From CAYRXM01 sp964428175 (lineage in GTDB: Bacteria; Chloroflexota; Anaerolineae; JAFGEY01), in contig CAYRXM010000005.1 in NCBI GenBank assembly GCA_964428175.1, positions 16,422-80,421 on the forward strand: DNA of 64,000 bases, given 5' to 3'. A program made the position numbers and the translations under genes. Positions 24,587-32,616 of this stretch are shown piece after piece (within the stretch, counting starts at the first letter, position 1; each line of letters starts with the position of its first letter). The notes under the pieces were generated by a model. That model was not told the origin of the DNA, ran no database searches, and was given only the letters and a program-made list of their open reading frames with translations.

Positions 24587-25351
24587 CTATTGTTCACGCA
24601 CCGTGATCACCACCTCGGTAAAGCCCAGGGCGCGCAAAAAGGCATCGATCTGCATCCGCGCATTGGCCTCGGCCTGTTTCAGAATATCGCCTTCGAGCGC
24701 GCGGTCGAGCATCGCCTGCTCGGCGATCTGGCGCGCTTCGCCTTCGATCTTTTGATCCGGCCGGCGAAACAGCCCCGTGGTGCGCTCATAGACATAGGTG
24801 CGGTTGTTGTCGAGTTTGCTGTACAGCACCTGCGCCGGCGGCAAGACAATCGACACATAATCGCCATACACAATGATGTCTTCCTGGGTGATAGCGGTCA
24901 TGTCGATCCCGGCGACGATTTCTCCTTCGGCGACCAGCAGCAGCGTATCGGTGCCGAAAAGTTCTTCCCACAGGTTGACCGGCTCGCGCTTGAGGTCGAT
25001 CACGGTTGACATCATGTACTTGGCCGTTTCCAGCCGACCCAGCGCACGCACCTCGGTGATGATCACGCGCGGCGTCGGCGTGGGCGTTGGGGTAAAGGTA
25101 GGCGTATGGGTAGGCGTGGGCGTATGCGTCGGCGTGCCGGTGGGCGGCGGGGTCAGCGTCCGGGTGGGCGCCGCCGTCGGCGTCGACGTGCGAATGTCGG
25201 GAAAAGGCAGCGTCGCCGCCGGCGTCGATGGCTGGCGTGCGTTGGCGACCCGCTTGCCGATGTTGAAAGAAAGGCTGGCAACAATGACGATCAAAACCAG
25301 CAGGCCGGCCAGCAATGCAATCAAGGGCCATTGTTTGAGATAGGATTTCAT
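24587..25351 (-). CDS. DUF4230-like membrane-anchored protein B
   Basis: A 254-residue paralogue of the downstream gene. One membrane segment (about 9-29) is followed by a Thr-Pro linker (about 45-92, T-H-T-P-T-P units) and the DUF4230-like domain with LETAKYMMSTVIDLKREP, LLLVAEGEIVAGIDM and P-P-A-Q-V-L-Y-S-K-L-D-N-N-R-T. The linker is much longer than in paralogue A. It lies 46 bases after the large GH38/57-like gene and 16 bases before paralogue A, so the three are likely one transcript. Confidence 0.78.
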   Translation of the reverse strand: MKSYLKQWPLIALLAGLLVLIVIVASLSFNIGKRVANARQPSTPAATLPFPDIRTSTPTAAPTRTLTPPPTGTPTHTPTPTHTPTFTPTPTPTPRVIITEVRALGRLETAKYMMSTVIDLKREPVNLWEELFGTDTLLLVAEGEIVAGIDMTAITQEDIIVYGDYVSIVLPPAQVLYSKLDNNRTYVYERTTGLFRRPDQKIEGEARQIAEQAMLDRALEGDILKQAEANARMQIDAFLRALGFTEVVITVREQ

Positions 25352-25397
25352 TGGTCAATGCTCCTCATGCCAGATCAACCCGGCACGGCTATGGCGG

Positions 25398-28388
25398 TTA
25401 CGTCTTGGGATAAAACGACCACAACAAGGGACGGTTATACAGCATGGCGTGCATTTCCAGATCGGGCGAAACCGGCTGCAAGGCATAGCGATAGGTATAG
25501 CGCCCTGCATAGGTATATCCCGGAAAGCCCAGGCCCGGCTGCTTGCCCAACTGCCCAGGATTGAGCGTACGCTCCGGCATCGAAGCGATCAGTCCCAGGC
25601 GCAGCCCACCGGGAACCGGCCGCGCCGAGAACTGAAAGGTGCGCGTACTGGCCTGGTGAACCATATAGCGCACACCCTGCCACGCTTTGCGCAGTTCGAC
25701 CACATCCTGGGCGCTAAATATCACCGGCGGTGATTGGGCCGCCGGGCAAGACCCGATGCCGGCCTGCAAGGGCTGCGGCCAGATCACTTGCTCGCCAATG
25801 ATGTCGAATTCGCCGACGACGAATTTGCTGGCCCAGGTCAGTGGGTTGGGAAAATGCAGTTCGGTCACGCATTCGAGCAGCGGGCTGAACAGGCTCAAAT
25901 GCAGGTGTCGCACCAGGGTCACATCACCAGCCAGCGTTTGGCGCACCGTCACCGTCCCGCGCACCGGCCCCGTCGCCGCGACACGAATCTCGGCCTCGGC
26001 GCGGTCGCAGTGCAAATGCTCGTCGAGTTCGAGCAGATAGCCTTTGACCAGGTTGCCCGGCCCGCAGATGCGCTCCTGGCCCTGAAATTGCAGCGATGTG
26101 ACCTGCCCGTGCTCGTCGAGCAGCACGGCCAGCGTGGGATTGCACAGCCGGTTGGTGGTAATGTCCAGCCCTTCAAATGAGGACACAACGCCTTCCGGCA
26201 AGACAATCAAATCTTTGGCCGCGCCGGCCGCAATGTCGACGACGAGCAGAAATTGGGCCAACCCCTTGTCAACGCCCAGCCACTGCGAAGGCACGATCAT
26301 GCCGCGATCGACAAAAGCCACATCTTGCGGCGAACTGATCGAACCGGGCAGCGGCAGGGACACGGTCAGCAGATCGCTTTGGCGATCCATGTCGAGCGGC
26401 TCCAAGATGCGCAGCGTGCCCAGCGCGCGCTCTGGAAGCGTCGACGACAGGTTCAGGCGAAGCATCCAGTTTCGCGTCAGCGCGTGGCTCTTGTCCAGCG
26501 CCTGCTCGACCTGTTCGGCAGCCAGGCCAATCTCGTCACCGTTGTTGGTCTCGCCCAATAAACAGAGATTCTGGCGCTGCTTTTGAATATTTAGCGCAAT
26601 TTTTTGAATATCTCGTTCAAATACCCGTTCTTGCTCGCCGGCCCGGATGCTGTCGCCCAGCGCGCAGATGTCCTGCCAGCGGTTCCACAAGGCGCTAAAG
26701 GCCGCATTCAGCGTGCGGCTGGACTCGCTGCTGGTCCAGGCTTCCAATCCACTCGCATCGGGCAGCAAGTCTGCGACGCCTTGCGTCTGCGCGGCGGCCA
26801 GCGCGGACAAAAAGACGAACTCGTGCCGGCCGGCTTGGGCGGTCTGCAAAAAAGCATCCAGCCAATCGAGGTGGGCGATACGGCATACATCGATCCGGGC
26901 CGCCAGCGTCTGTCCGGCAAACGCAGCCGCCAGCTCGGCCAGGTAATCGGCCAGCACGCCGGCGTCTGGGGTAAGGCCGAGCACCCGGCTCAACTCGAGA
27001 TGCAAGCCGGCCGTCGGCCAGCTCTCAATCGCGATCGGCCGGGCCGGGTCAAACCCGGCATAAGCGCGCCGGATCGCCGCTTCGTCCAGCGCGACGTATC
27101 GATAGCCATACCCGCGCAGCGCATCGCCCCAACCCGGGCTGAGTTTTTGGCCCAATGGGACGATGCCCGCAGCCGGCAGCGCAACCTCGCCCGACGCAGT
27201 TTGCTGCCAACTGTCTGCCTGCGCTTTGAGCAGATGGTGCGAGATTAGCACCGGAAAGGGGGGCGTATCGAGCGCGCTGACCGTCTCAAAACGGCCATCC
27301 CGAACGCCGGACGCATAGCGTTCGAGGAGTTCCCGCCGGTGCGTGGCAAGCATGCGCAGCGCAGACTCGGTCCAGCCGACGGTCACGTGGACGCGCGGAT
27401 AGCGATCCAGAACGTCGAACAGAGCTTCGCAGCGCTGCTCGAGCGCCAGCATGGTCTGATCGCTCTCACGCGAGAGGCCAAACTGAAAATACAAGGCCAG
27501 GGTTATTCTTGCGGGCGCAGGCGTTGGCGGCGGGGCCGTCTTGACCGGGTCTTTGGACGACGGCCAGGCTCCCTTGATCAGGTTGGGCAGCATCCGCAGC
27601 CAGGGCAGCGGCTTGTTGCCGGGCAAGCGCACGTAATTGCGGCGCACAAAAGAGGTCAGCTCGGCATACAGCGCGAGCGCGTTTTTGGGCGGTTCGCGCA
27701 GCATCCGGTCGAGCAGGTCGATGCCTTCGCCGACGAAACGCTCGTCGACCCACATCGCACCGGGAAGGCTGATCAACTCGGCGGGTTCCAGCACATCGAT
27801 CTGCCCGTCGATCTGGCGTATGCCGCGACGTGTGGTCGGGGCATTGTCGCGGTGAAAGACCAGTGTCCGTCCTTCCGACAGCCCGACCCAGCGGCCGGGC
27901 TGCGACCACAGATCGTTTTGCAGGATGCGCTGCACCAGGTCTTCGCCGACCGGGGTCAGGGCATGCACGGCCCAATGACGGCCATAGCCGGCGGCCAGGC
28001 GGGTGCGGAAAACCCCGGCGCGGGGTGGATCGGCCAGCGCGGCGATCAGCATCTCGCTCAATGCGCAGCGATCCATCAACACGGTGAACAGGGCCGGCGG
28101 GTCAGACGGTGCGGCTGCGGCGACCCGGGTTGCCAGGGCGACGAGGTCGTCCGTTGGCGTGCCGGTAATCTTGAGCGCATCGGGCGGCAGGAAGCGCAGC
28201 CGGATGCGCCCCTCATCGAGCGTGATGCGCAGCAGTTCTTGTGTCTGCTGCTGTGCATCGAGGAGAATCAGGTGCCCGGCCCAACGCCGGTTGGGCAGTG
28301 TGTCCAGGTAGGCTTTGCGCAAACCCAGGCACATGGCCCATTGACCGAGATCGATTGTCTGGTCGCTGCCAAGCCACGCTTGAAGCAT
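25398..28388 (-). CDS. Large hypothetical protein, distant GH38/GH57-like architecture
   Basis: A 996-residue soluble protein starting M-L-Q-A-W-L-G-S-D-Q. The central part (about 305-480, A-R-I-T-L-A-L-Y-F-Q-F, V-H-V-T-V-G-W-T-E-S-A-L-R-M-L and I-S-H-H-L-L-K-A-Q) resembles the N-terminal catalytic barrel of GH57/GH38-type enzymes, and the C-terminal third (V-R-G-T-V-T-V-R-Q-T-L, V-R-H-L-H-L-S-L-F-S-P-L-L-E-C-V-T-E-L) resembles the GH38 beta-sandwich. I cannot point to the catalytic acid pair, so it may be inactive or a different superfamily. Its promoter is at 28445, and two DUF4230-like genes follow it. Confidence 0.55.
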   Translation of the reverse strand: MLQAWLGSDQTIDLGQWAMCLGLRKAYLDTLPNRRWAGHLILLDAQQQTQELLRITLDEGRIRLRFLPPDALKITGTPTDDLVALATRVAAAAPSDPPALFTVLMDRCALSEMLIAALADPPRAGVFRTRLAAGYGRHWAVHALTPVGEDLVQRILQNDLWSQPGRWVGLSEGRTLVFHRDNAPTTRRGIRQIDGQIDVLEPAELISLPGAMWVDERFVGEGIDLLDRMLREPPKNALALYAELTSFVRRNYVRLPGNKPLPWLRMLPNLIKGAWPSSKDPVKTAPPPTPAPARITLALYFQFGLSRESDQTMLALEQRCEALFDVLDRYPRVHVTVGWTESALRMLATHRRELLERYASGVRDGRFETVSALDTPPFPVLISHHLLKAQADSWQQTASGEVALPAAGIVPLGQKLSPGWGDALRGYGYRYVALDEAAIRRAYAGFDPARPIAIESWPTAGLHLELSRVLGLTPDAGVLADYLAELAAAFAGQTLAARIDVCRIAHLDWLDAFLQTAQAGRHEFVFLSALAAAQTQGVADLLPDASGLEAWTSSESSRTLNAAFSALWNRWQDICALGDSIRAGEQERVFERDIQKIALNIQKQRQNLCLLGETNNGDEIGLAAEQVEQALDKSHALTRNWMLRLNLSSTLPERALGTLRILEPLDMDRQSDLLTVSLPLPGSISSPQDVAFVDRGMIVPSQWLGVDKGLAQFLLVVDIAAGAAKDLIVLPEGVVSSFEGLDITTNRLCNPTLAVLLDEHGQVTSLQFQGQERICGPGNLVKGYLLELDEHLHCDRAEAEIRVAATGPVRGTVTVRQTLAGDVTLVRHLHLSLFSPLLECVTELHFPNPLTWASKFVVGEFDIIGEQVIWPQPLQAGIGSCPAAQSPPVIFSAQDVVELRKAWQGVRYMVHQASTRTFQFSARPVPGGLRLGLIASMPERTLNPGQLGKQPGLGFPGYTYAGRYTYRYALQPVSPDLEMHAMLYNRPLLWSFYPKT

Positions 28389-28444
28389 GTTGTGAGTATC
28401 CTTTCCGGGTCGCTGGGACGCGAACACATCCTGGTGTATAGAGA

Positions 28445-28473
28445 TTATACCCTGTGCAACATAGACTGTCAAT
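28445..28473 (-). promoter_or_regulatory. Promoter of the GH38/57-like - DUF4230 operon
   Basis: On the minus strand TTGACA (28468-28473) and TATAAT (28445-28450) with a 17-base spacer, a near-consensus promoter. The start is near 28438, 50 bases before the chosen ATG. Confidence 0.85.
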
Positions 28474-28503
28474 CAAGGGAGCATTCAAAGTAGCCGCCAT
28501 GCA

Positions 28504-28532
28504 TTGACGCCCCTATGTGTACAGTGTATAAT
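28504..28532 (+). promoter_or_regulatory. Promoter of the 28622 small-protein gene
   Basis: TTGACG (28504-28509) and TATAAT (28527-28532), 17-base spacer. It is divergent from the promoter at 28445, with only 30 bases between the -35 boxes. Confidence 0.8.
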
Positions 28533-28621
28533 GGGGATGCTGCGCGCGTGACTGCCATTACGCACAGACAGGCAGCCAGGTCACAAGCAAATTCTGAAAG
28601 TGTTTGCAGCAAAAGGAGCGT

Positions 28622-28966
28622 ATGATGATTCGACCCACACAGCCGGGGCCGGTGCGCTTGAGCATCGTCCACGGCGATCCCATCCCGGTCAAGGGGCGCA
28701 CGCTGACGCCGGTTGCGCGGGTGATCGCCGGCGGCGGTCACGTTGGGACGGTCCGCGAGCAAGACGTCCAGGGGCGCGGCTGGGCTTTCCGGGTCATCCG
28801 GCCGGTCAAGGTGATCGAAAAGCGAGATGGCGAAGCGCAAACGCTGATCATCCCGGATGTGACCCGGACAACGCTGCACAAGATGGCCCTGGTCGGCGCA
28901 GTCGTCGCTGCCGTGTCAATCGCTGCCATCCTGATCGCTCGGGTCAAACGGGCTGCATTGGTTTAG
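28622..28966 (+). CDS. Small protein with C-terminal membrane anchor, unknown function
   Basis: 114 residues from an ATG at 28622 behind AAAAGGAG. The N-terminal 85 residues are soluble with a beta-rich look (V-R-L-S-I-V-H-G-D-P-I-P-V, L-T-P-V-A-R-V-I-A-G-G-G, W-A-F-R-V-I-R-P-V-K-V-I-E), followed by one hydrophobic segment (about 88-107) and a short basic tail. It lies 83 bases before a GerW-like gene whose protein has the same tail-anchored layout, so the pair may work together. A start three bases later is possible. Confidence 0.75.
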   Translation: MMIRPTQPGPVRLSIVHGDPIPVKGRTLTPVARVIAGGGHVGTVREQDVQGRGWAFRVIRPVKVIEKRDGEAQTLIIPDVTRTTLHKMALVGAVVAAVSIAAILIARVKRAALV

Positions 28967-29049
28967 CGTTATCCCAAATTCGCTCTATGCCCCTTCTCAG
29001 GGCGGTTTTCGCCCTCACAAATGGGGCACAGAGCAAGAGGAGGCTGGTT

Positions 29050-29424
29050 ATGTCTTTGGAAAAAATGTTCGCGTCAATCGATGAGCTGCGTTCCACCGCC
29101 TCGACCGGGGCGGCTTTTGGCCCGCCGCAAGAGGTTGAAGACAAAGTCCTGATTCCCGTCGCCGAGGTTGGGATGGGTTTCGGATTGGGCTTTGGCAAAA
29201 ACGCTCAAGAAGGCCCGGAAGCGCCGCCCAACGAGGGCAAAGGCGACCGGGGCGGCGGCGGGGCCAATGCGCGGCCGATCGCAATGATCGAAGTGACTGA
29301 AAAAGAGACGGTCGTTCACCCCATCGAAGACGAAACCCGCACCACACTGGCCGGGATCGCTCTGATTGCCTGGTGCGTGTTCTGGCTGCTGGCTACCCTC
29401 GAATCGATTTTCGGCCGAGACTAG
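29050..29424 (+). CDS. GerW/YtfJ family sporulation-type protein
   Basis: 124 residues. D-K-V-L-I-P-V-A-E-V-G-M-G-F-G-L-G-F-G followed by a Gly-rich stretch with G-G-G-G-A-N-A-R-P-I-A-M-I-E-V matches the GerW (YtfJ) family first described in Bacillus spore germination. A C-terminal membrane segment (about 100-118) is added. The ATG at 29050 has an AGAGGAGG site. The family also occurs in many non-sporing Chloroflexota and Actinobacteria, so a spore role is not implied. It is 40 bases upstream of topA. Confidence 0.85.
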   Translation: MSLEKMFASIDELRSTASTGAAFGPPQEVEDKVLIPVAEVGMGFGLGFGKNAQEGPEAPPNEGKGDRGGGGANARPIAMIEVTEKETVVHPIEDETRTTLAGIALIAWCVFWLLATLESIFGRD

Positions 29425-29464
29425 TTTTCCATCGCTGCCAGGCGTGCGAGAAGGGAAGAACCGG

Positions 29465-31561
29465 GTGAGCGTCAAACTGGTCATTGTCGAATCGCCGGCC
29501 AAAGCCAAAACCATCGCCGGCATCCTGGGCAGTGGATACCGCGTGCTGGCCTCGATGGGCCACGTGCGCGACCTGCCGCGCAAGACCCTCGGCGTCGATC
29601 TGGAGGCCGGGTTTCGCCCGCAGTACGTGACCGCAGCGGGCAAGAAAAAGACCATCGACCAGCTCAAAAAAGCCGCCGAAAGCGCCGACGTGCTCTACCT
29701 GGCTACCGACCTCGACCGCGAAGGCGAGGCCATTGGTTGGCACGTGCTGGAGGTGCTCAAACGCACGCTGCCCACGGGCGTCGCCGTGCAGCGGGTGACC
29801 TTTCACGAGATCACCCAGAGTGCGATCCGCGCCGCCTTTGAGCACGCCCGCTCGCTCGATCAGAACCTGATCGAAGCGCAGCAGACCCGGCGCATCCTCG
29901 ACCGGCTGGTCGGCTATACCCTCAGCCCGCTGCTGTGGCGGCACATCCGGGGCGCAAGGGGGCTGTCGGCGGGGCGGGTGCAAACAGTGGCCCTGCGCCT
30001 GGTGGTCGACCGCGAGCGCGAGATTCAGGCCTTTGTGCCGGAGGAATACTGGAGCATCGAGGCGCTGCTCCAGCAAATGATGCGCAGCGACCAGAACCCG
30101 CTCGGCCTCGTGCCACCCGCCGAACCGGCACCCTTTTTGGCGCAGCTGTGGCGCATCCGCGACGACAAGGGACGGTGGCAAAAGCCCGACCTGAAAAACC
30201 ACGACGACGCGCAGGCCATCGTCGACGCGCTGCAAAACGCCCTCTATTGGATCGACAAGGTCGAAACGGAGCGCAAGCCGCGCTATCCCTGGCCGCCGTT
30301 CACCACCAGCACCCTCCAGCAAGCCGCCTCCAAGTCGCTCGGCTTTCCCCCGCGCCTGACTATGAGCATCGCCCAGCAGCTATACGAAGGAGTCAAGCTG
30401 GGTGATGAGGGCAGCGTCGGGCTGATCACCTACATGCGCACCGACTCGACCTATGTCTCACCCGAAGCGCAGCAGGCCGCGCGCGAGGTGGTGCTCAAAT
30501 TCTGGGGCGAAAGCTATCTGCCGGAGCGCCCGCCCGAGTACAAGACCAAAGTCAAATCGGCGCAGGAAGCGCATGAGGCGATCCGCCCCACCGATCCCCG
30601 CCGCACGCCCAAGAGCATCGAGCCATACCTCGACGACAAACAGCACAAACTGTACACCTTGATCTGGCGGCGGTTCATCGCCAGCCAGATGAAACCGGCC
30701 CTCTATGACGTGACCACTGCTGAAATCCCCACCACAAAGGAACATCGTAATGAGCCACTGCCCTATCTGTTCCGCGCACAGGGGCGCGTTTGTGTGTTCG
30801 ACGGCTTTCTCAAGGTCTATGAGGAAGAAAAGGACGCCGGCGAAGAGGAGGAGCGAGAGCAGGCGCTGCCGCCGCTGACCGCCGGCGAGTGGCTGGAACT
30901 GCTCCAACTGCTGCCCAAACAGCACTTTACCCAGCCGCCGCCGCGTTACACCGAGGCCTCGCTGATCAAGGAACTGGAACGGCGCGGCATTGGCCGTCCT
31001 TCAACCTATGCGGCGATGGTGACGCTGATCAAGGAGCGCGATTACGTGCGCCGCGAGGGCAAGGTGCTCGTGCCCACCGATCTGGGCTTTGCCGTCTGCG
31101 ACATGCTGGTGCAGGCTTTTGCCAACCTGTTCGATTACGGCTTTACCGCGCAGATGGAAGATCAACTCGACGAGATCGCCAACGGGCAGGCCGGGCGCGT
31201 GCCGACGCTGGAAGCGTTCTGGCGCGATCTGTCTCCGCACATCGACCAGGCCCAGACCGAAATGCCCACGGTGAAAATCGAAAAAGAAGCGCCGCAGCCA
31301 ACAGGGCAGAAATGCCCCGACTGCGGCGGCGACCTGGTGAGGCGCAAGGGTCGCTATGGTTATTTTGTCGGCTGCGCCAATTACCCCAAATGCAAATACA
31401 TCCAAAAGACTGTCAAAGAATCACCCCAATCGGTCGGACGGGCCTGCCCCCAGTGCGGCAGCGAACTGGTGCTGCGTTCGAGCAAGCGCGGCCCGTTCAT
31501 CGGCTGCAGCAATTATCCCCGCTGTAAACACACCGAAAAAGCAGAACCCCCGTCAGGGTGA
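29465..31561 (+). CDS. topA: DNA topoisomerase I
   Basis: The 698-residue type IA topoisomerase that relaxes negative supercoils. The Toprim domain begins V-S-V-K-L-V-I-V-E-S-P-A-K-A-K-T and includes A-T-D-L-D-R-E-G-E-A; the active-site tyrosine is in G-L-I-T-Y-M-R-T-D-S. The C-terminus has two zinc ribbons (C-P-D-C-G-G ... C-A-N-Y-P-K-C and C-P-Q-C-G-S ... C-S-N-Y-P-R-C). A charged insertion E-E-E-K-D-A-G-E-E-E-E-R-E lies at about 455-470. GTG start at 29465 with GAAGGGAAG upstream. Confidence 0.97.
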   Translation: MSVKLVIVESPAKAKTIAGILGSGYRVLASMGHVRDLPRKTLGVDLEAGFRPQYVTAAGKKKTIDQLKKAAESADVLYLATDLDREGEAIGWHVLEVLKRTLPTGVAVQRVTFHEITQSAIRAAFEHARSLDQNLIEAQQTRRILDRLVGYTLSPLLWRHIRGARGLSAGRVQTVALRLVVDREREIQAFVPEEYWSIEALLQQMMRSDQNPLGLVPPAEPAPFLAQLWRIRDDKGRWQKPDLKNHDDAQAIVDALQNALYWIDKVETERKPRYPWPPFTTSTLQQAASKSLGFPPRLTMSIAQQLYEGVKLGDEGSVGLITYMRTDSTYVSPEAQQAAREVVLKFWGESYLPERPPEYKTKVKSAQEAHEAIRPTDPRRTPKSIEPYLDDKQHKLYTLIWRRFIASQMKPALYDVTTAEIPTTKEHRNEPLPYLFRAQGRVCVFDGFLKVYEEEKDAGEEEEREQALPPLTAGEWLELLQLLPKQHFTQPPPRYTEASLIKELERRGIGRPSTYAAMVTLIKERDYVRREGKVLVPTDLGFAVCDMLVQAFANLFDYGFTAQMEDQLDEIANGQAGRVPTLEAFWRDLSPHIDQAQTEMPTVKIEKEAPQPTGQKCPDCGGDLVRRKGRYGYFVGCANYPKCKYIQKTVKESPQSVGRACPQCGSELVLRSSKRGPFIGCSNYPRCKHTEKAEPPSG

Positions 31562-31762
31562 CAGGGGTTCAAACTTGCTGGTTGTGAAAAAAGGCTGAGG
31601 GACACACCGGCGGCGCGACATGCATTCCCCCCCCACCGCCAAGATTTATCTCCGCTGCGACGACATCATGAACGGATCTCCCCCCTGCGCATATCTCTGG
31701 GCCTCAACCAACAGCCCGGCCCGGCGTCAGGAGAGGAAATCCATCCACACAATCAGGAATGC

Positions 31763-31855
31763 CTAGATCGGCGCGGCCACACAAGCCGCGCAGGCCACGA
31801 GCATAAACAATGCGATACCCAACATGAGGTACTGAGAAACCTTGAGCTTGAACAT
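31763..31855 (-). CDS. 30-residue hydrophobic peptide
   Basis: ATG at 31855 with a GGAGG site 8 bases upstream. The product M-F-K-L-K-V-S-Q-Y-L then a hydrophobic run M-L-G-I-A-L-F-M-L-V ends A-C-A-A-C-V-A-A-P-I. It looks like a single-pass membrane micropeptide or a truncated lipoprotein signal. It stands alone between topA and the convergent region. The 200 bases on its 3' side (31562-31762) contain nothing I recognise apart from a short hairpin after topA. Confidence 0.5.
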   Translation of the reverse strand: MFKLKVSQYLMLGIALFMLVACAACVAAPI

Positions 31856-32218
31856 TTTCTGGCCTCCGTTATCGTATGTGTTGTGAATTTGATTCCTGGT
31901 ATCCTGGCCTGTCTGACCTCTTGCGAGGGCATAAAGCAGCGCGGGGGATCGCGACACAGGATCGATGAACAATTGCATCCCTACAGCCCTAACGTCGATC
32001 TGATCGTCGCCGCAATGCGGACATATTACGGAACCAGCGGAGCGTTTGCACGGTCTCGCACCGAGATTACAGGGCCTATCTTACCAGATTGTTGGTTTTT
32101 GGGCAAGAATTTCGTCCCGGGCAGATTAGCCCTGTCCAGTTGGCACACGTGCCGTTCGATAGTTTATATTCATAGAAAAGCATAAACCGGGTTTCTGTTT
32201 CATTTCTCCGACAGGCTG
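31856..32218. other. Intergenic stretch without recognised genes
   Basis: I see no gene, RNA or clear promoter in these 363 bases. Near the right end an AAACCCGGTTT palindrome (32186-32198 region) lies just past the stop of the Mth938-like gene and may contribute to its 3' end, but it lacks a proper T-tract. Confidence 0.5.
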
Positions 32219-32581
32219 CTAGCACGTGACGTGAAACAGGCCGATCCCGTTTCCTTCGGCATCATTCCAGGCGTCGATCGCCGCCGGCGTGGGCAGCAAC
32301 CTCACCTGGCACTCGTGGCGACGAAAATAGTCTGTCGCTTCTTTGGAGAGTTCGACCAATCCGCTCTGCCCCGTGCCGACGATGAGCCAACCGGCTCCTT
32401 CCTGGTAGACATGTTTGGCTTCATCCAGCGAAATGATGTGCGAGGTGCCGTATATCGCCTTGGACAGCTTTTTCTTGCGCTTTCTCACCTGGCCGTCCGG
32501 ACAAATCAACACGTCATGCTCGAATGTCTTTCCCTCGATGGTAATCGAGCCGAACTCGGTGCCGTCGATCTTGGGTTTCAC
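32219..32581 (-). CDS. Mth938-like domain protein
   Basis: 120 residues, starting V(M)-K-P-K-I-D-G-T-E-F-G-S-I-T-I-E-G-K-T-F-E-H-D-V-L-I. The D-G-Q-V-R-K-R-K-K-K-L-S-K and W-L-I-V-G-T-G-Q-S-G-L-V-E-L blocks match the Mth938/NDUFAF3-like fold. These proteins have no known enzymatic role in bacteria. The GTG at 32581 is chosen because an AGGAGGGATCAG site precedes it and it ends the overlap with the large gene upstream. It lies 35 bases after the FG-GAP gene. Confidence 0.85.
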   Translation of the reverse strand: MKPKIDGTEFGSITIEGKTFEHDVLICPDGQVRKRKKKLSKAIYGTSHIISLDEAKHVYQEGAGWLIVGTGQSGLVELSKEATDYFRRHECQVRLLPTPAAIDAWNDAEGNGIGLFHVTC

Positions 32582-32616
32582 CTGATCCCTCCTTCCGCTA
32601 CTCGAATGACCCGCCG

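Noticed and set aside
31545..31571. topA terminator
   Set aside because: GAACCCC/GGGGTTC can pair at the end of topA, but there is no T-tract and the loop is 13 bases, so I do not call it.
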